A DNA stretch of 14,578 nucleotides from JANQGH01 sp039819285 (GTDB taxonomy: Bacteria > Pseudomonadota > Alphaproteobacteria > DSM-16000 > Inquilinaceae). A program made the translations under genes and the position numbers. The notes under the pieces are model-generated. The model worked only from the letters and a program-made list of their open reading frames with translations, made no database searches and was not told the origin of the DNA. The stretch lies in contig JBCBSH010000113.1 of assembly GCA_039819285.1 (NCBI GenBank), positions 1-14,578 on the forward strand, given 5' to 3'. Of this stretch, positions 7,108 to 14,422 are shown piece after piece (position 1 is the stretch's first letter; every line of letters begins with the position of its first letter).

Positions 7108-8100
7108 ATGACAACGGCCCAATACGCAGGAAAGGCGACTGGACAGGCTCGCGGCAGCAAGTCCGACCCGGGAACCCGACCTGTTCGGCGGCGGAGGCCG
7201 GTACGGCGCAGCCATGGGCCGGTCGGCCATTCACGCGGTCTTGCCTATTTGCTGCTGCTGCCGGCTTTCCTGAGCGTGATTTTCTTGCTGGCCTATCCGC
7301 TTTATCTGGTCTTCACACTGGCATTGAACGAGCGGGTCGGCATCAACTTTCTCCAGACCCGCGAGATGAATTTCGGCTTTGCCAACTTCGAAATGGTTCT
7401 GACCGACAACCGGACCTGGCATGCAGTCTGGAACACAGTCGTCTACACCGCTGGTTCGATCATTCCTGCTTTCCTGATCGGACTTGCGCTCGCGCTGCTT
7501 TTGAACCGACAATTCCCTGCACGTCGCTGGATAAGGAGCCTTATCTTCCTGCCTTGGGCCGTGCCCGGCGTCATCGTCTCGATCACCTTCTTGTGGATGC
7601 TGAACACAAGTTTTGGCGTCGTCAACGCGCAGCTGAGGAACCTCGGGATCATTAGCGGCGAGATCGGCTGGTACACGGATCCGGACGTTGCAATGTTCTC
7701 AGTCATACTGCCGACAATCTGGAAGGGGTTTCCGTTCTTCGCCCTAACCATGCTCGCGGCGTTGCAGGCGATCCCGGCCACGCTTTACGAGGCGGCGCGG
7801 CTTGACGGCGCCACAAAGTTCCAACTGTTCCGATTTGTCACCTGGCCGGGCATCCGAGGTCCGGCAGTCCTGGTGCTGATCCTGCAGACGCTCTGGGTGA
7901 TGCGTGAATTCGACATTCCGTTTGCCACCACCGGCGGCGGGCCAGCCGGTGCGACCGAGACCCTTGGCCTGCTCATCTACGACGAGGCGTTCAGCTATTT
8001 CCGCGTAGGCAATGCCGCAGCACTGGGCGTGCTGCTGCTGCTCATGGCGCTTGCCATCATCGTGTTCGCCCGTGGCCCGTTGCGCAAGGAGTATTTCTGA
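7108..8100 (+). CDS. ABC sugar permease, MalF/UgpA type
   Basis: A 330-residue inner-membrane permease. A basic, probably cytoplasmic N-tail of about 43 residues (RPVRRRRPVRR) precedes the first membrane segment (LAYLLLLPAFLSVIFLLAYP); further hydrophobic segments follow to a total of about six. The EAA loop that contacts the ATPase reads EAARLDGATKFQLF and is followed by a conserved PGIRGP segment. It forms the channel together with the next gene, whose start overlaps its stop by one base (TGATG). It lies 134 bases after the binding-protein gene with an intervening hairpin, so it is probably in the same operon at lower expression. The start at 7108 is preceded by a modest GCAGAGG. Confidence 0.94.
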   Translation: MTTAQYAGKATGQARGSKSDPGTRPVRRRRPVRRSHGPVGHSRGLAYLLLLPAFLSVIFLLAYPLYLVFTLALNERVGINFLQTREMNFGFANFEMVLTDNRTWHAVWNTVVYTAGSIIPAFLIGLALALLLNRQFPARRWIRSLIFLPWAVPGVIVSITFLWMLNTSFGVVNAQLRNLGIISGEIGWYTDPDVAMFSVILPTIWKGFPFFALTMLAALQAIPATLYEAARLDGATKFQLFRFVTWPGIRGPAVLVLILQTLWVMREFDIPFATTGGGPAGATETLGLLIYDEAFSYFRVGNAAALGVLLLLMALAIIVFARGPLRKEYF

Positions 8101-8933
8101 TGAAAAGAGCTGCACGCGGACAGGTCATGCCGTTCTTCTCGATCGTGATGATTACGATCATCGTCCTGTTCCCAATCTACTGGGCGATCGTGACCTCGCT
8201 GGTACCGACACACATCGTCCTTTCCCGAAACCCACCTCTCGTTCCGCCCCTCAGCGCGATGAGCTTCCAGGCCTATGTGGATGTCTTTACGCGAGAGGCC
8301 ATCTTCCATTGGCTTCTGAACAGCGCCCTGGTGACTTCGGGCGCCATCGTGATCAGCCTCGCGATCTCGGTTCTTGCCGGCTACAGCCTGTCGCGCTTCA
8401 ACACGGTTGCCCAACTCGCCGCCGGCTACACCATGCTTCTGACCAAGATGTTGCCGGTGTCATTGATCGTGATCCCCTTCTTCGTGATGTTCACGACCTT
8501 TCACATGATCAACAATCCCATCGCGCTGATGCTGGCGAACTCCTCGGTCGGGGTGCCCTTCGCGACATGGATGCTCAAGAGTTTCTTCGATTCGATCCCG
8601 CGGGAACTGGAACAGGCTGCCATGGTGGACGGCTGCACGCCGCTCGGGGCGCTTTGGTATGTGATCTTGCCGCTGGCGCGTCCGGGGATCAGCGCCGCCG
8701 CAATATACCTGGCCATTATCTCGTGGTCGGATCTGATTTTCGCGCGAACGCTGACCCAAGACCCTGACCGCTGGACGATGCCGGTGGGGATTCAGAACTT
8801 CATCGGGGAGTATGAGGTCGAATGGGCCAGCCTGATGGCCGCCGGAATGATCTCGCTCATTCCCATCATCATTCTCTTCATCCTGCTCGAGCCTTTCCTC
8901 GTCAGTGGCCTGACCCAAGGGTCGGTCAGATAG
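8100..8933 (+). CDS. ABC sugar permease, MalG/UgpE type
   Basis: A 277-residue inner-membrane partner of the preceding permease. It opens with a hydrophobic segment (about residues 11-30) and has about six membrane segments. The EAA loop appears as LEQAAMVDGCTPLGAL, with LPLARPGISAA after it, as usual for MalG-like proteins. The ATG shares its A with the TGA stop of the upstream permease, and AAGGAG (8086-8091) lies eight bases before it inside the upstream gene, so translation is coupled. The two permeases, the binding protein and the divergent ATPase form a complete CUT1 importer. Confidence 0.94.
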   Translation: MKRAARGQVMPFFSIVMITIIVLFPIYWAIVTSLVPTHIVLSRNPPLVPPLSAMSFQAYVDVFTREAIFHWLLNSALVTSGAIVISLAISVLAGYSLSRFNTVAQLAAGYTMLLTKMLPVSLIVIPFFVMFTTFHMINNPIALMLANSSVGVPFATWMLKSFFDSIPRELEQAAMVDGCTPLGALWYVILPLARPGISAAAIYLAIISWSDLIFARTLTQDPDRWTMPVGIQNFIGEYEVEWASLMAAGMISLIPIIILFILLEPFLVSGLTQGSVR

Positions 8934-8947
8934 AACGGAGCCCCTTC

Positions 8948-9871
8948 ATGATTCCCAGCGGATGCCTTCCCGTTCTCTGTTCCACCTTCGATGCCGATGG
9001 GCAGATCGATTTCGACGACTTCGACCGGCTGATAGACTTTGTCATCGACTGTGGCGTCGATGGCTGCGTGTTTCCGGGGGTGGCCTCCGAGGTTGAGACA
9101 CTGATCCCGGAGGAAAGAGAACGGATGATCCGTCATCTCGGTGCGCGCTTGGCCGGGCGGCTGCCGATCGTGGTCGGCGCTTCGGCCGCGACGGCGGAGG
9201 AGACGGTAAGCCATATCCGCATTGGGGCCGAGGCCGGCGCCACGGCCGCGATGGTGATGGCTCCGAGCGTTGCGGGGCGGGAGGCGGCGGGCCAGATCGC
9301 TCATTTCCGCGCGATTGAACGACAGGCGGCCCTTCCGGTGATGCTGCAGAACGCGCCAGCCCCTGCCGGTGCCGCGCTGGCGCCCGAGACAGTGGCGGAG
9401 GTCGCCAGCACGGTCCGTGCAATCGAGGCGGTCAAGGAAGAGACCATGCCCTGCGGTCAGAACCTAACACGCATCCGCACTGCCGCCGGCAACGGCATAC
9501 GCGGCGTTTTCAGCGGGGCGGGCGGGCGCTACATCACCGACGAGCTTGCGCGCGGTGCGCTCGGGACGCTGCCCGCCGCAGAGCTGGCTGATCTCCATGC
9601 CCGGCTGTACAGGGCCTGGGCTGACGGCGACGAGGCCGAGGCGCGGCGGCTTTACAGGGTGTCGATGCCGCTGTTGAACTTCCAGGCCATCTTCCGGATG
9701 CAGATGACCAAGGAGGTGTTGCGCCTGCGCGGCGTTTTACACCACACCTTTGTCCGCAGCGCTGGCTCACGCATGGACGAAGGCGACCGGGCGGAGCTTT
9801 ATGCACTGCTGCGCCAGGCGGCCCCCGAATTCGACCGGCACCCCGTCCTATGGCAGGCCGCCGCGGAATGA
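8948..9871 (+). CDS. Dihydrodipicolinate synthase (DHDPS)-family lyase
   Basis: A 307-residue TIM-barrel aldolase/dehydratase of the class I (Schiff-base) DHDPS/N-acetylneuraminate-lyase superfamily, of normal length. The Schiff-base lysine is Lys163 in IEAVKEE. Two family motifs deviate from true DapA: the GTTGE phosphate/pyruvate motif reads GVASE (44-48), and the tyrosine of the YNxP motif is Gln134 (LQNAP). It is thus unlikely to be lysine-biosynthetic DapA; a 2-keto-3-deoxy-sugar-acid aldolase or dehydratase fits the neighbouring enolase-superfamily gene. The start was placed at 8948, not at an ATG 42 codons upstream inside the permease gene, because ACGGAG lies seven bases before it and MIPSGCLPV is the normal family beginning. 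It overlaps the next gene by ATGA. Confidence 0.88.
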   Translation: MIPSGCLPVLCSTFDADGQIDFDDFDRLIDFVIDCGVDGCVFPGVASEVETLIPEERERMIRHLGARLAGRLPIVVGASAATAEETVSHIRIGAEAGATAAMVMAPSVAGREAAGQIAHFRAIERQAALPVMLQNAPAPAGAALAPETVAEVASTVRAIEAVKEETMPCGQNLTRIRTAAGNGIRGVFSGAGGRYITDELARGALGTLPAAELADLHARLYRAWADGDEAEARRLYRVSMPLLNFQAIFRMQMTKEVLRLRGVLHHTFVRSAGSRMDEGDRAELYALLRQAAPEFDRHPVLWQAAAE

Positions 9872-11040
9872 CACCCCTCGACGCCGTCGCCAAGGTTGAA
9901 GTCTTCCTTGCACGAATGCCGCGCGACGTTCCCTATCTGGGGCCATTGCGCGCCGGTGAACTGGTCAATGAGAAGGGCTACATCGTCCGCAAGGCCAACC
10001 GGACGATCTATCCGATCGAGGATAGGTCCGTTCTCGTCAAGATCACTGGCGAAAGCGGCGAGATAGGCTGGGGCGAGACGTACGGCATTGCCGCCCCCGA
10101 GGCAGTTCGGGCCATCATCGAAAATCTGCTGGCTCCCGTGATCCAAGGGCGCTGCCCGTCGGAGGCAGCGGTGATATGGGAGGACCTCTACGATCTGATG
10201 CGAGTTCGGGGACACTATGGCGGCTACTATGGAGACGCCCTGGCCGGCGTCGACATTGCGCTATGGGATCTCTTCGGTCGCCGGGCGGGCCTGTCCGTGG
10301 CCCAGTTGCTCGGCGGGGCACGGAACCGGAAGTTGCCGGCTTATGTCTCGGGCCTGCCCGCAGCCACACTCAAGGAGCGCTGCACGATGGCCGAGGCCTG
10401 GGTTTCCCGGGGCTTCCGCGCGATCAAGTTCGCCGCCGCGGTGTCGGACGAGGGCATCGTGCAGGAGATGGCCGCGCTGAGGGAAGCGGTTGGGCCGCAG
10501 GTCGATCTGATGGTCGACCTGCACTGGAAATTCGAAGCTGGCGAGGCGATAAGGCTCATACGCCGGCTTGAGCCTTACAATCTCTACTTCGCTGAAGCGC
10601 CCTGTCAGCCCGAGGACATTGACGGGCAAGCGGCGGTCGCGCGCGGCATTGGGGTGCCGCTCGCACTTGGTGAGGAATGGCGGTCGGTCTATGAGGTGCG
10701 TCAGCGCCTCACTGCCCGGACCTGCGGGGTTGTTCAACCCGAGATGGGGCATACCGGCGTCACGCAGTTCGCCCGGATCGGGCAGATGGCGCAGGCATTC
10801 CACCTCAGCATCATCCCACATGCCTCGATCTCCATGGGGATTTTCATGGCAGCCAGCCTGCAGGTTGCCGCCACATTACAGCGCGTGGCCTATCACGAGT
10901 ATCAGCACTCGGTGTTCGACCGGAATCTGGCCCTGACGGAAGGCGATATGGCCGCGGCCGAGGGGTACTATACGGTTCCCTCTGGCCCTGGCATTGGCGT
11001 TCGGCCTTCCGACCGGCTCATGGCAGCCATGGCGGAATAA
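9868..11040 (+). CDS. Mandelate racemase/muconate-lactonizing (enolase superfamily) enzyme, likely sugar-acid dehydratase
   Basis: A 390-residue enolase-superfamily protein with the capping domain (about 1-130) and Mg-binding barrel. Metal ligands are Asp217 (MVDLHW), Glu243 (FAEAP) and Glu269 or Glu270 (LGEEW). His219, two residues after the first ligand, and His318 (IPHAS) are candidate acid/base residues. The usual KxK motif on the second strand is reduced to a single Lys187 (IKFAA). The Asp-x-His pattern is seen in gluconate/galactonate-type dehydratases, which turn aldonic acids into 2-keto-3-deoxy acids, so dehydration is more likely than racemisation. The ATG at 9868 overlaps the DHDPS-family stop (ATGA); another ATG at 9850 would add six residues and cannot be excluded. 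The substrate is unknown. Confidence 0.88.
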   Translation: MTPLDAVAKVEVFLARMPRDVPYLGPLRAGELVNEKGYIVRKANRTIYPIEDRSVLVKITGESGEIGWGETYGIAAPEAVRAIIENLLAPVIQGRCPSEAAVIWEDLYDLMRVRGHYGGYYGDALAGVDIALWDLFGRRAGLSVAQLLGGARNRKLPAYVSGLPAATLKERCTMAEAWVSRGFRAIKFAAAVSDEGIVQEMAALREAVGPQVDLMVDLHWKFEAGEAIRLIRRLEPYNLYFAEAPCQPEDIDGQAAVARGIGVPLALGEEWRSVYEVRQRLTARTCGVVQPEMGHTGVTQFARIGQMAQAFHLSIIPHASISMGIFMAASLQVAATLQRVAYHEYQHSVFDRNLALTEGDMAAAEGYYTVPSGPGIGVRPSDRLMAAMAE

Positions 11041-11206
11041 CCAGTGAGCGGAACGGCGCGTTGCCGCCCATCGCCGTGCCTTCGGTCTGTTTGGCAAGGA
11101 GGAATTGGCCGGTGGCGAAGACTCGGCGCTGCGGGGCGTTGGGCGATTATCAAGGATGGCTTGAGCAGGGCCGGGTCCGATCGAGAGAGGAGGCAAAGCG
11201 AATTCC
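11041..11206. other. 166-bp gap before the small-protein/amidase pair
   Basis: This is one of only two sizeable gaps inside the plus-strand cluster, the other (134 bp) being after the binding-protein gene. A GTG-started frame crosses it but overlaps the next gene out of frame and looks like no known protein. It ends in a strong purine-rich AGAGAGGAGG (11184-11193), 13 bases before the next ATG. It could carry a separate promoter for the amidase pair; none was recognised. Confidence 0.3.
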
Positions 11207-11422
11207 ATGTCCATAGAGACCGACGAAAAGACCCGCGAAGCGCTGTCACACGAGGATTTCCTGCATATGGCGACACGTTTGGATGTCGATCCTGACGTGC
11301 TGGAGGACCTTTATCCGCTTGCGCGCGACCTCCTCTCGTTCGCGCGTCAACTGAATCTTCTGGCCGCGGAGCTTGGTCAGGAGATCAGCGAAGACGCGCT
11401 CAAGGGGCGCGATCCCAGATGA
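11207..11422 (+). CDS. Small GatC/AtzG-like protein, probable amidase partner
   Basis: A 71-residue, mostly helical, acidic protein with no Cys and no signal peptide. Its stop overlaps the ATG of the amidase (ATGA), so the two are translationally coupled. Small helical proteins encoded just before amidase-signature enzymes include GatC of the GatCAB amidotransferase and AtzG, which pairs with the 1-carboxybiuret hydrolase AtzE. The segment around residues 14-54 (HEDFLHMATRL, then LYPLARDLLSFARQLN) has the helix spacing of this group, but the similarity is weak and the assignment depends mainly on the gene context. No GatB is present nearby, so it is not a tRNA amidotransferase unit. The purine-rich ribosome-binding site lies 13 bases before the ATG, slightly far. 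Confidence 0.7.
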   Translation: MSIETDEKTREALSHEDFLHMATRLDVDPDVLEDLYPLARDLLSFARQLNLLAAELGQEISEDALKGRDPR

Positions 11423-12837
11423 CCGCTTCTTTACATCACGAGAGTATCGTGGAACTGAGCGACAAGATCACAACCGGGGAGATCACCAGCCGGCAATTGG
11501 TTCAGGTTTGTCTTGACCGGATCGAGAAATTCGATGCCAGGGTCAATGGCTTTGTCTCGGTTCTTGGCGACCTGGCTTTGGAGCAGGCCAATCGCTCGGA
11601 TCGGAGGCGCGCTGCGGGACGTCCGGCGGGGCCGCTTGACGGCATCCCGATCGGTGTCAAGGATTCGATTCCGACGGCGGGTATCCGCACCACATCAAAC
11701 AGCCGGGTGCTTGAGAACTGGATTCCGAGGTGTGATGCAGAGGCGATCGGTCGACTGCGCGACGCCGGTGCCATCGTCCTGGGCAAGACGAACCTCAACG
11801 AGTTCGGCTGGTCATTGCCGGCCAACACCGACCTCACCCCTAAAGCGCTCAACCCCTGGAACACGACTTATGCGGCCATCGGTTCCAGCAGCGGCTCCGC
11901 CGTGTCGGTGGCGGCCGGTTTTGTCGCCGCCGCCGTGGGCACCGATGGCGGCGGGTCGGTCCGGCTTCCGGCGGGCCAACACAATCTGATTGGCATCAAA
12001 GCATCGCATGGCACGGTGAGCCGCCGGGGCATGGGCGAGTCCTGGGTCAGCGAAATTGCCCCCATGACCCGTACGGTTGCCGATGCCGCCCTTATGCTCT
12101 CGGTCATGGCTTCCGGGCCGCGTGGCTCTTCGCCCGATCTCATTGCGCGTCTGGACGCGAATATCAGCGGTTGGACATTGGGTGTACCGCGCCACCTTAT
12201 CGATGCATCGGGTCTGGAAGACGAGGTCTCTGATGCATTCGAAGGCTCGCTCGATCGCCTGCGCAGCCTTGGCGTCAATTTGGTCGAGGTCGAACCTCCC
12301 GGGCTTGCAGAAGCGCGGATGGCCAATTTCGTGATGCTGAACGGGTTGGCGCACGCGGCCCACGCCGTCAGCCTGCGCACCCAACGCGAGAAGTATGGGC
12401 AGAGCGCACGGGTCTACCACTGGACCGGCGCCTTTCTGTCCGCGACGGATCTGTTGAACGCCAGGGCGGTTGCCAACCGGGTGCGGGATCTCCTTCAGCA
12501 GGCCTTTGGCAGTGTCCGGGCTCTCGTCATGCCGACGTCGCCCGTGGTTACGGCCGAAGCCGCACGCAACCCGGACACCCATCGCAAGGGTGCAAATGCG
12601 GTGTTCACATCACCGTTCAACGCGACCGGCCACCCGGCCATCAGCGTCCCGTCGGGCTTTTCGCCAACCACCGGCCTTCCTATCGGGCTGCAACTGGTGG
12701 GTCCGCTTGGCGGCGAGCGGACCCTGTTGCAGATCGCCTATGCGCTTGAGCGACTGTCCGACTGGCAGAGCGTTCGCGCGGACTTGGCCAGACCCGATGT
12801 AGCATCGACCTCAGACCCGTTCGCTCGTCCAGATTAA
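11419..12837 (+). CDS. Amidase-signature family hydrolase (AtzE/GatA-like)
   Basis: A 472-residue cytoplasmic amidase of the Ser-cisSer-Lys type, which hydrolyses a carboxamide or related C-N bond to acid and ammonia or amine. Catalytic Lys81 lies in PIGVKDSI, the cis-Ser in the Gly/Ser-rich GSSSGSA loop (155-161), and the nucleophile Ser180 in GTDGGGSVRLPAG. The middle Thr of the usual GTDTGGS is Gly here, a variant that does not remove a catalytic residue. The length matches the family (about 450-500). The C-terminal part carries the usual FTSPFNATGHPAISVPSG block. It is coupled to the small GatC/AtzG-like gene before it. Automatic annotation would probably call it GatA, but the absence of gatB and its position in a catabolic cluster argue for a degradative amidase of unknown substrate. 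Confidence 0.92.
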   Translation: MTASLHHESIVELSDKITTGEITSRQLVQVCLDRIEKFDARVNGFVSVLGDLALEQANRSDRRRAAGRPAGPLDGIPIGVKDSIPTAGIRTTSNSRVLENWIPRCDAEAIGRLRDAGAIVLGKTNLNEFGWSLPANTDLTPKALNPWNTTYAAIGSSSGSAVSVAAGFVAAAVGTDGGGSVRLPAGQHNLIGIKASHGTVSRRGMGESWVSEIAPMTRTVADAALMLSVMASGPRGSSPDLIARLDANISGWTLGVPRHLIDASGLEDEVSDAFEGSLDRLRSLGVNLVEVEPPGLAEARMANFVMLNGLAHAAHAVSLRTQREKYGQSARVYHWTGAFLSATDLLNARAVANRVRDLLQQAFGSVRALVMPTSPVVTAEAARNPDTHRKGANAVFTSPFNATGHPAISVPSGFSPTTGLPIGLQLVGPLGGERTLLQIAYALERLSDWQSVRADLARPDVASTSDPFARPD

Positions 12838-13033
12838 GGCGGGGTCCGTCTCAACACTGGTCCGCTCCCCTTGTTAGGACCGCCGGAGGCTAGAGATTTC
12901 CGGCTATGATCAGGGCAACGGGCTGGCTGCGTCGTCTGCCGCGTGCGATGCGCCCGGCATCGCCGCGTACCACCGTAACAGCCCGAGATCTTGACAAGTC
13001 GATGCGGACCGTAAGCACGTCCGAACCAAGTTC
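12838..13033. other. Convergent intergenic gap, weak hairpin
   Basis: About 200 bases between the convergent amidase and MmyB-like regulator genes. The only structure seen is a 6-bp inverted repeat (GCCGGA at 12882-12887, TCCGGC at 12899-12904) with an 11-base loop and no T-run, a poor terminator candidate. Open minus-strand frames here gave no recognisable protein. Confidence 0.35.
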
Positions 13034-13942
13034 TTAGTTGGCGCCCAGTTTGGCGACAGCATCGCCGTCCTGCCGTCGGCGACCTCGCTGTAAACTGATC
13101 CATTGGGCACAGCTTTGGAGGAAGGTTTCGCGGTTCGGCTTGTCCGGTTGGGCCGCGTAAATGACCAGTTTAAGCTGGTCGGTTTCGCCGATCTTGCAAA
13201 CGATGAAGTCGAAGTTGACGGTCCCGATCCCCTCCACATTTACAAGCCGTGCGCCAGCGCCGGTCTCCAGCACGGCCTGCATCTGCCAGATGCGCCGGAA
13301 ATCGGCCGAATGCTCGTTAAGTCGGTCGATCAGCTGTCGGAAGCGTTCGTCGCCGGCAGAGCGGGCGAAGTCGGCGCGCAGCCGAGCCATAAGGCGTCGC
13401 GCATCGTTTTCCCAATCCACCATAGTGCGGCGCAGCCGACTGTTCGTGAAGGTCAGCCAGGCGATGTTCCGGTCTCCGGCGGGAATCTGGGAAAAATCGC
13501 CAAAGACAAATGAGGCCGCCCCATTCCAGTACAGGACATCCCAGAGGAAGTTCTTCACATAGGCGGGCCGCGTGCCCAAGCCATCCGTCAGCCGCATCAG
13601 GCTTGGTTCGACCTGGGATGCATCCTCGCCGGCGGAGCGTGTCGCAAGCGGTCGATCGGCCAAAAAATAGAGATAGGACCGCTCGGACGGATTGAGCCGC
13701 AGCGCCCCAGCGACGTTGTCGAGAAATGAAGCCGAAACGCCGATGTCCCTGCCCTGCTCGAACCAGGTGTACCAGGTCAGCCCGACACCGGCGATTGCCG
13801 CAACCTCCTCGCGGCGCAAGCCCTTGGTCCGACGATTCTTCCGAGAATCGAATCCGAAGCTTTCGGGCTGGAGCTGGGCCCGTCTCTGGCGGATGAAAGC
13901 CGAAAGCTCGTGGCGAGTCCGCGAGAGGTAGGGCGGCGGCAT
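13034..13942 (-). CDS. XRE-type regulator with MmyB-like ligand-binding domain
   Basis: A 302-residue transcription regulator. The N-terminal helix-turn-helix spans about residues 10-70 (GLRREEVAAIAGVGLTWYTW and EQGRDIGVSASFLDNVAGAL), the pattern typical of MmyB-like regulators. Residues about 110-285 match the MmyB-like ligand-binding domain, with YWNGAASFVFGDF and a later RLMARLRADFARSAGDERF helix; the domain is PAS-like and may bind a fatty or aromatic ligand. The frame is open to an ATG at 14038, but the ATG at 13942 is preferred because CAGGAT lies just upstream and the homology begins here; an ATG at 13960 is also possible. It is divergent from the Rieske/amidohydrolase genes, which it probably controls. 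Confidence 0.88.
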   Translation of the reverse strand: MPPPYLSRTRHELSAFIRQRRAQLQPESFGFDSRKNRRTKGLRREEVAAIAGVGLTWYTWFEQGRDIGVSASFLDNVAGALRLNPSERSYLYFLADRPLATRSAGEDASQVEPSLMRLTDGLGTRPAYVKNFLWDVLYWNGAASFVFGDFSQIPAGDRNIAWLTFTNSRLRRTMVDWENDARRLMARLRADFARSAGDERFRQLIDRLNEHSADFRRIWQMQAVLETGAGARLVNVEGIGTVNFDFIVCKIGETDQLKLVIYAAQPDKPNRETFLQSCAQWISLQRGRRRQDGDAVAKLGAN

Positions 13943-14036
13943 GATCCTGTCACTGATCATAATAGGATAGGAAATATTATATACTTGGCTGTCGATTGAC
14001 GGCAACGCTTCCCAATGAACAACAGGGGGTTGCCGC
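13943..14036. promoter_or_regulatory. Divergent promoter region of the regulator and Rieske genes
   Basis: This gap, 94 bp if the regulator starts at 13942, holds an AT-rich core about 13958-13985 in GC-rich surroundings. Within it ATAATA (13959-13964) and TATTAT (13975-13980) form an inverted repeat with a 10-base spacer, a plausible operator for the adjacent dimeric regulator. AGGGGGT (14024-14030) is the ribosome-binding site of the Rieske gene. Confidence 0.45.
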
Positions 14037-14402
14037 ATGGCCGAGATCTTCGTGTGCGCTCAATCAGACATGCAGAACGGCGATCGTATGATTGTCAGAA
14101 CCGGCACCGGAAAAGAACTTGGCGTGTTTTTTCACGAGGGTTCGTACTACAGCTACAGCAACTATTGCGTTCATTCGGGCGGCCCGGCGTGCGAGGGCAT
14201 CATGATCCCGCGTGTGCTCGATCTGGTCGACGAGCAACGCCAGCAGGTCGGTCAGGATTTCGGCAACGAGATGCACTTCGTCTGTCCCTGGCACGGCTAC
14301 GAATATGACCTCAAAACCGGCGAGTGCGTCGGCAATCGCAAACTGAGGCTGAAGAAGTATGACGTCATCGTGCGCGATGGGGGCGTCTACGTTATCGCAT
14401 GA
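14037..14402 (+). CDS. Rieske [2Fe-2S] ferredoxin-type protein with long inter-motif insertion
   Basis: A 121-residue soluble Rieske protein without a signal peptide. The two cluster-binding motifs are present: Cys44-x-His46 (NYCVHSGG) and Cys83-x-x-His86 (FVCPWHGYEYD), the latter followed by a normal C-terminal strand pattern (DLKTGECVGNRKLRLKKY). Its role would be single-electron transfer to an oxygenase or reductase. The spacer between motifs is 36 residues (47-82), whereas most Rieske ferredoxins have about 15-17; the extra charged segment (about 55-78) probably forms a helix. AGGGGGT lies six bases before the ATG. It is followed after 20 bases by the amidohydrolase gene and preceded by the divergent regulator. 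No oxygenase component lies within the window. Confidence 0.9.
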   Translation: MAEIFVCAQSDMQNGDRMIVRTGTGKELGVFFHEGSYYSYSNYCVHSGGPACEGIMIPRVLDLVDEQRQQVGQDFGNEMHFVCPWHGYEYDLKTGECVGNRKLRLKKYDVIVRDGGVYVIA

Positions 14403-14422
14403 GATCATCTGAGGAGAGCAAG

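Noticed and set aside
8822..8947. Upstream start for the DHDPS-family gene inside the permease gene
   Set aside because: The added residues are a His/Arg-rich out-of-frame reading of the permease; the ribosome-binding site and family N-terminus support 8948.
11044..11295. GTG-started frame in the gap before the small GatC/AtzG-like gene
   Set aside because: Arg/Gly-rich, no motif, and it overlaps the better-supported small gene out of frame.
11812..12582. 256-codon antisense frame within the amidase gene
   Set aside because: Same kind of shadow; the amidase on the other strand has all catalytic motifs.
11419..12837. Calling the amidase GatA of a tRNA-dependent amidotransferase
   Set aside because: No gatB in the window, and it sits in a catabolic gene cluster; only the general amidase-signature family is supported.
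12910..13239. Minus-strand frame near the regulator 3' end, considered as a transposase remnant
   Set aside because: No transposase motif or terminal inverted repeat was visible, and it overlaps the regulator in another frame.
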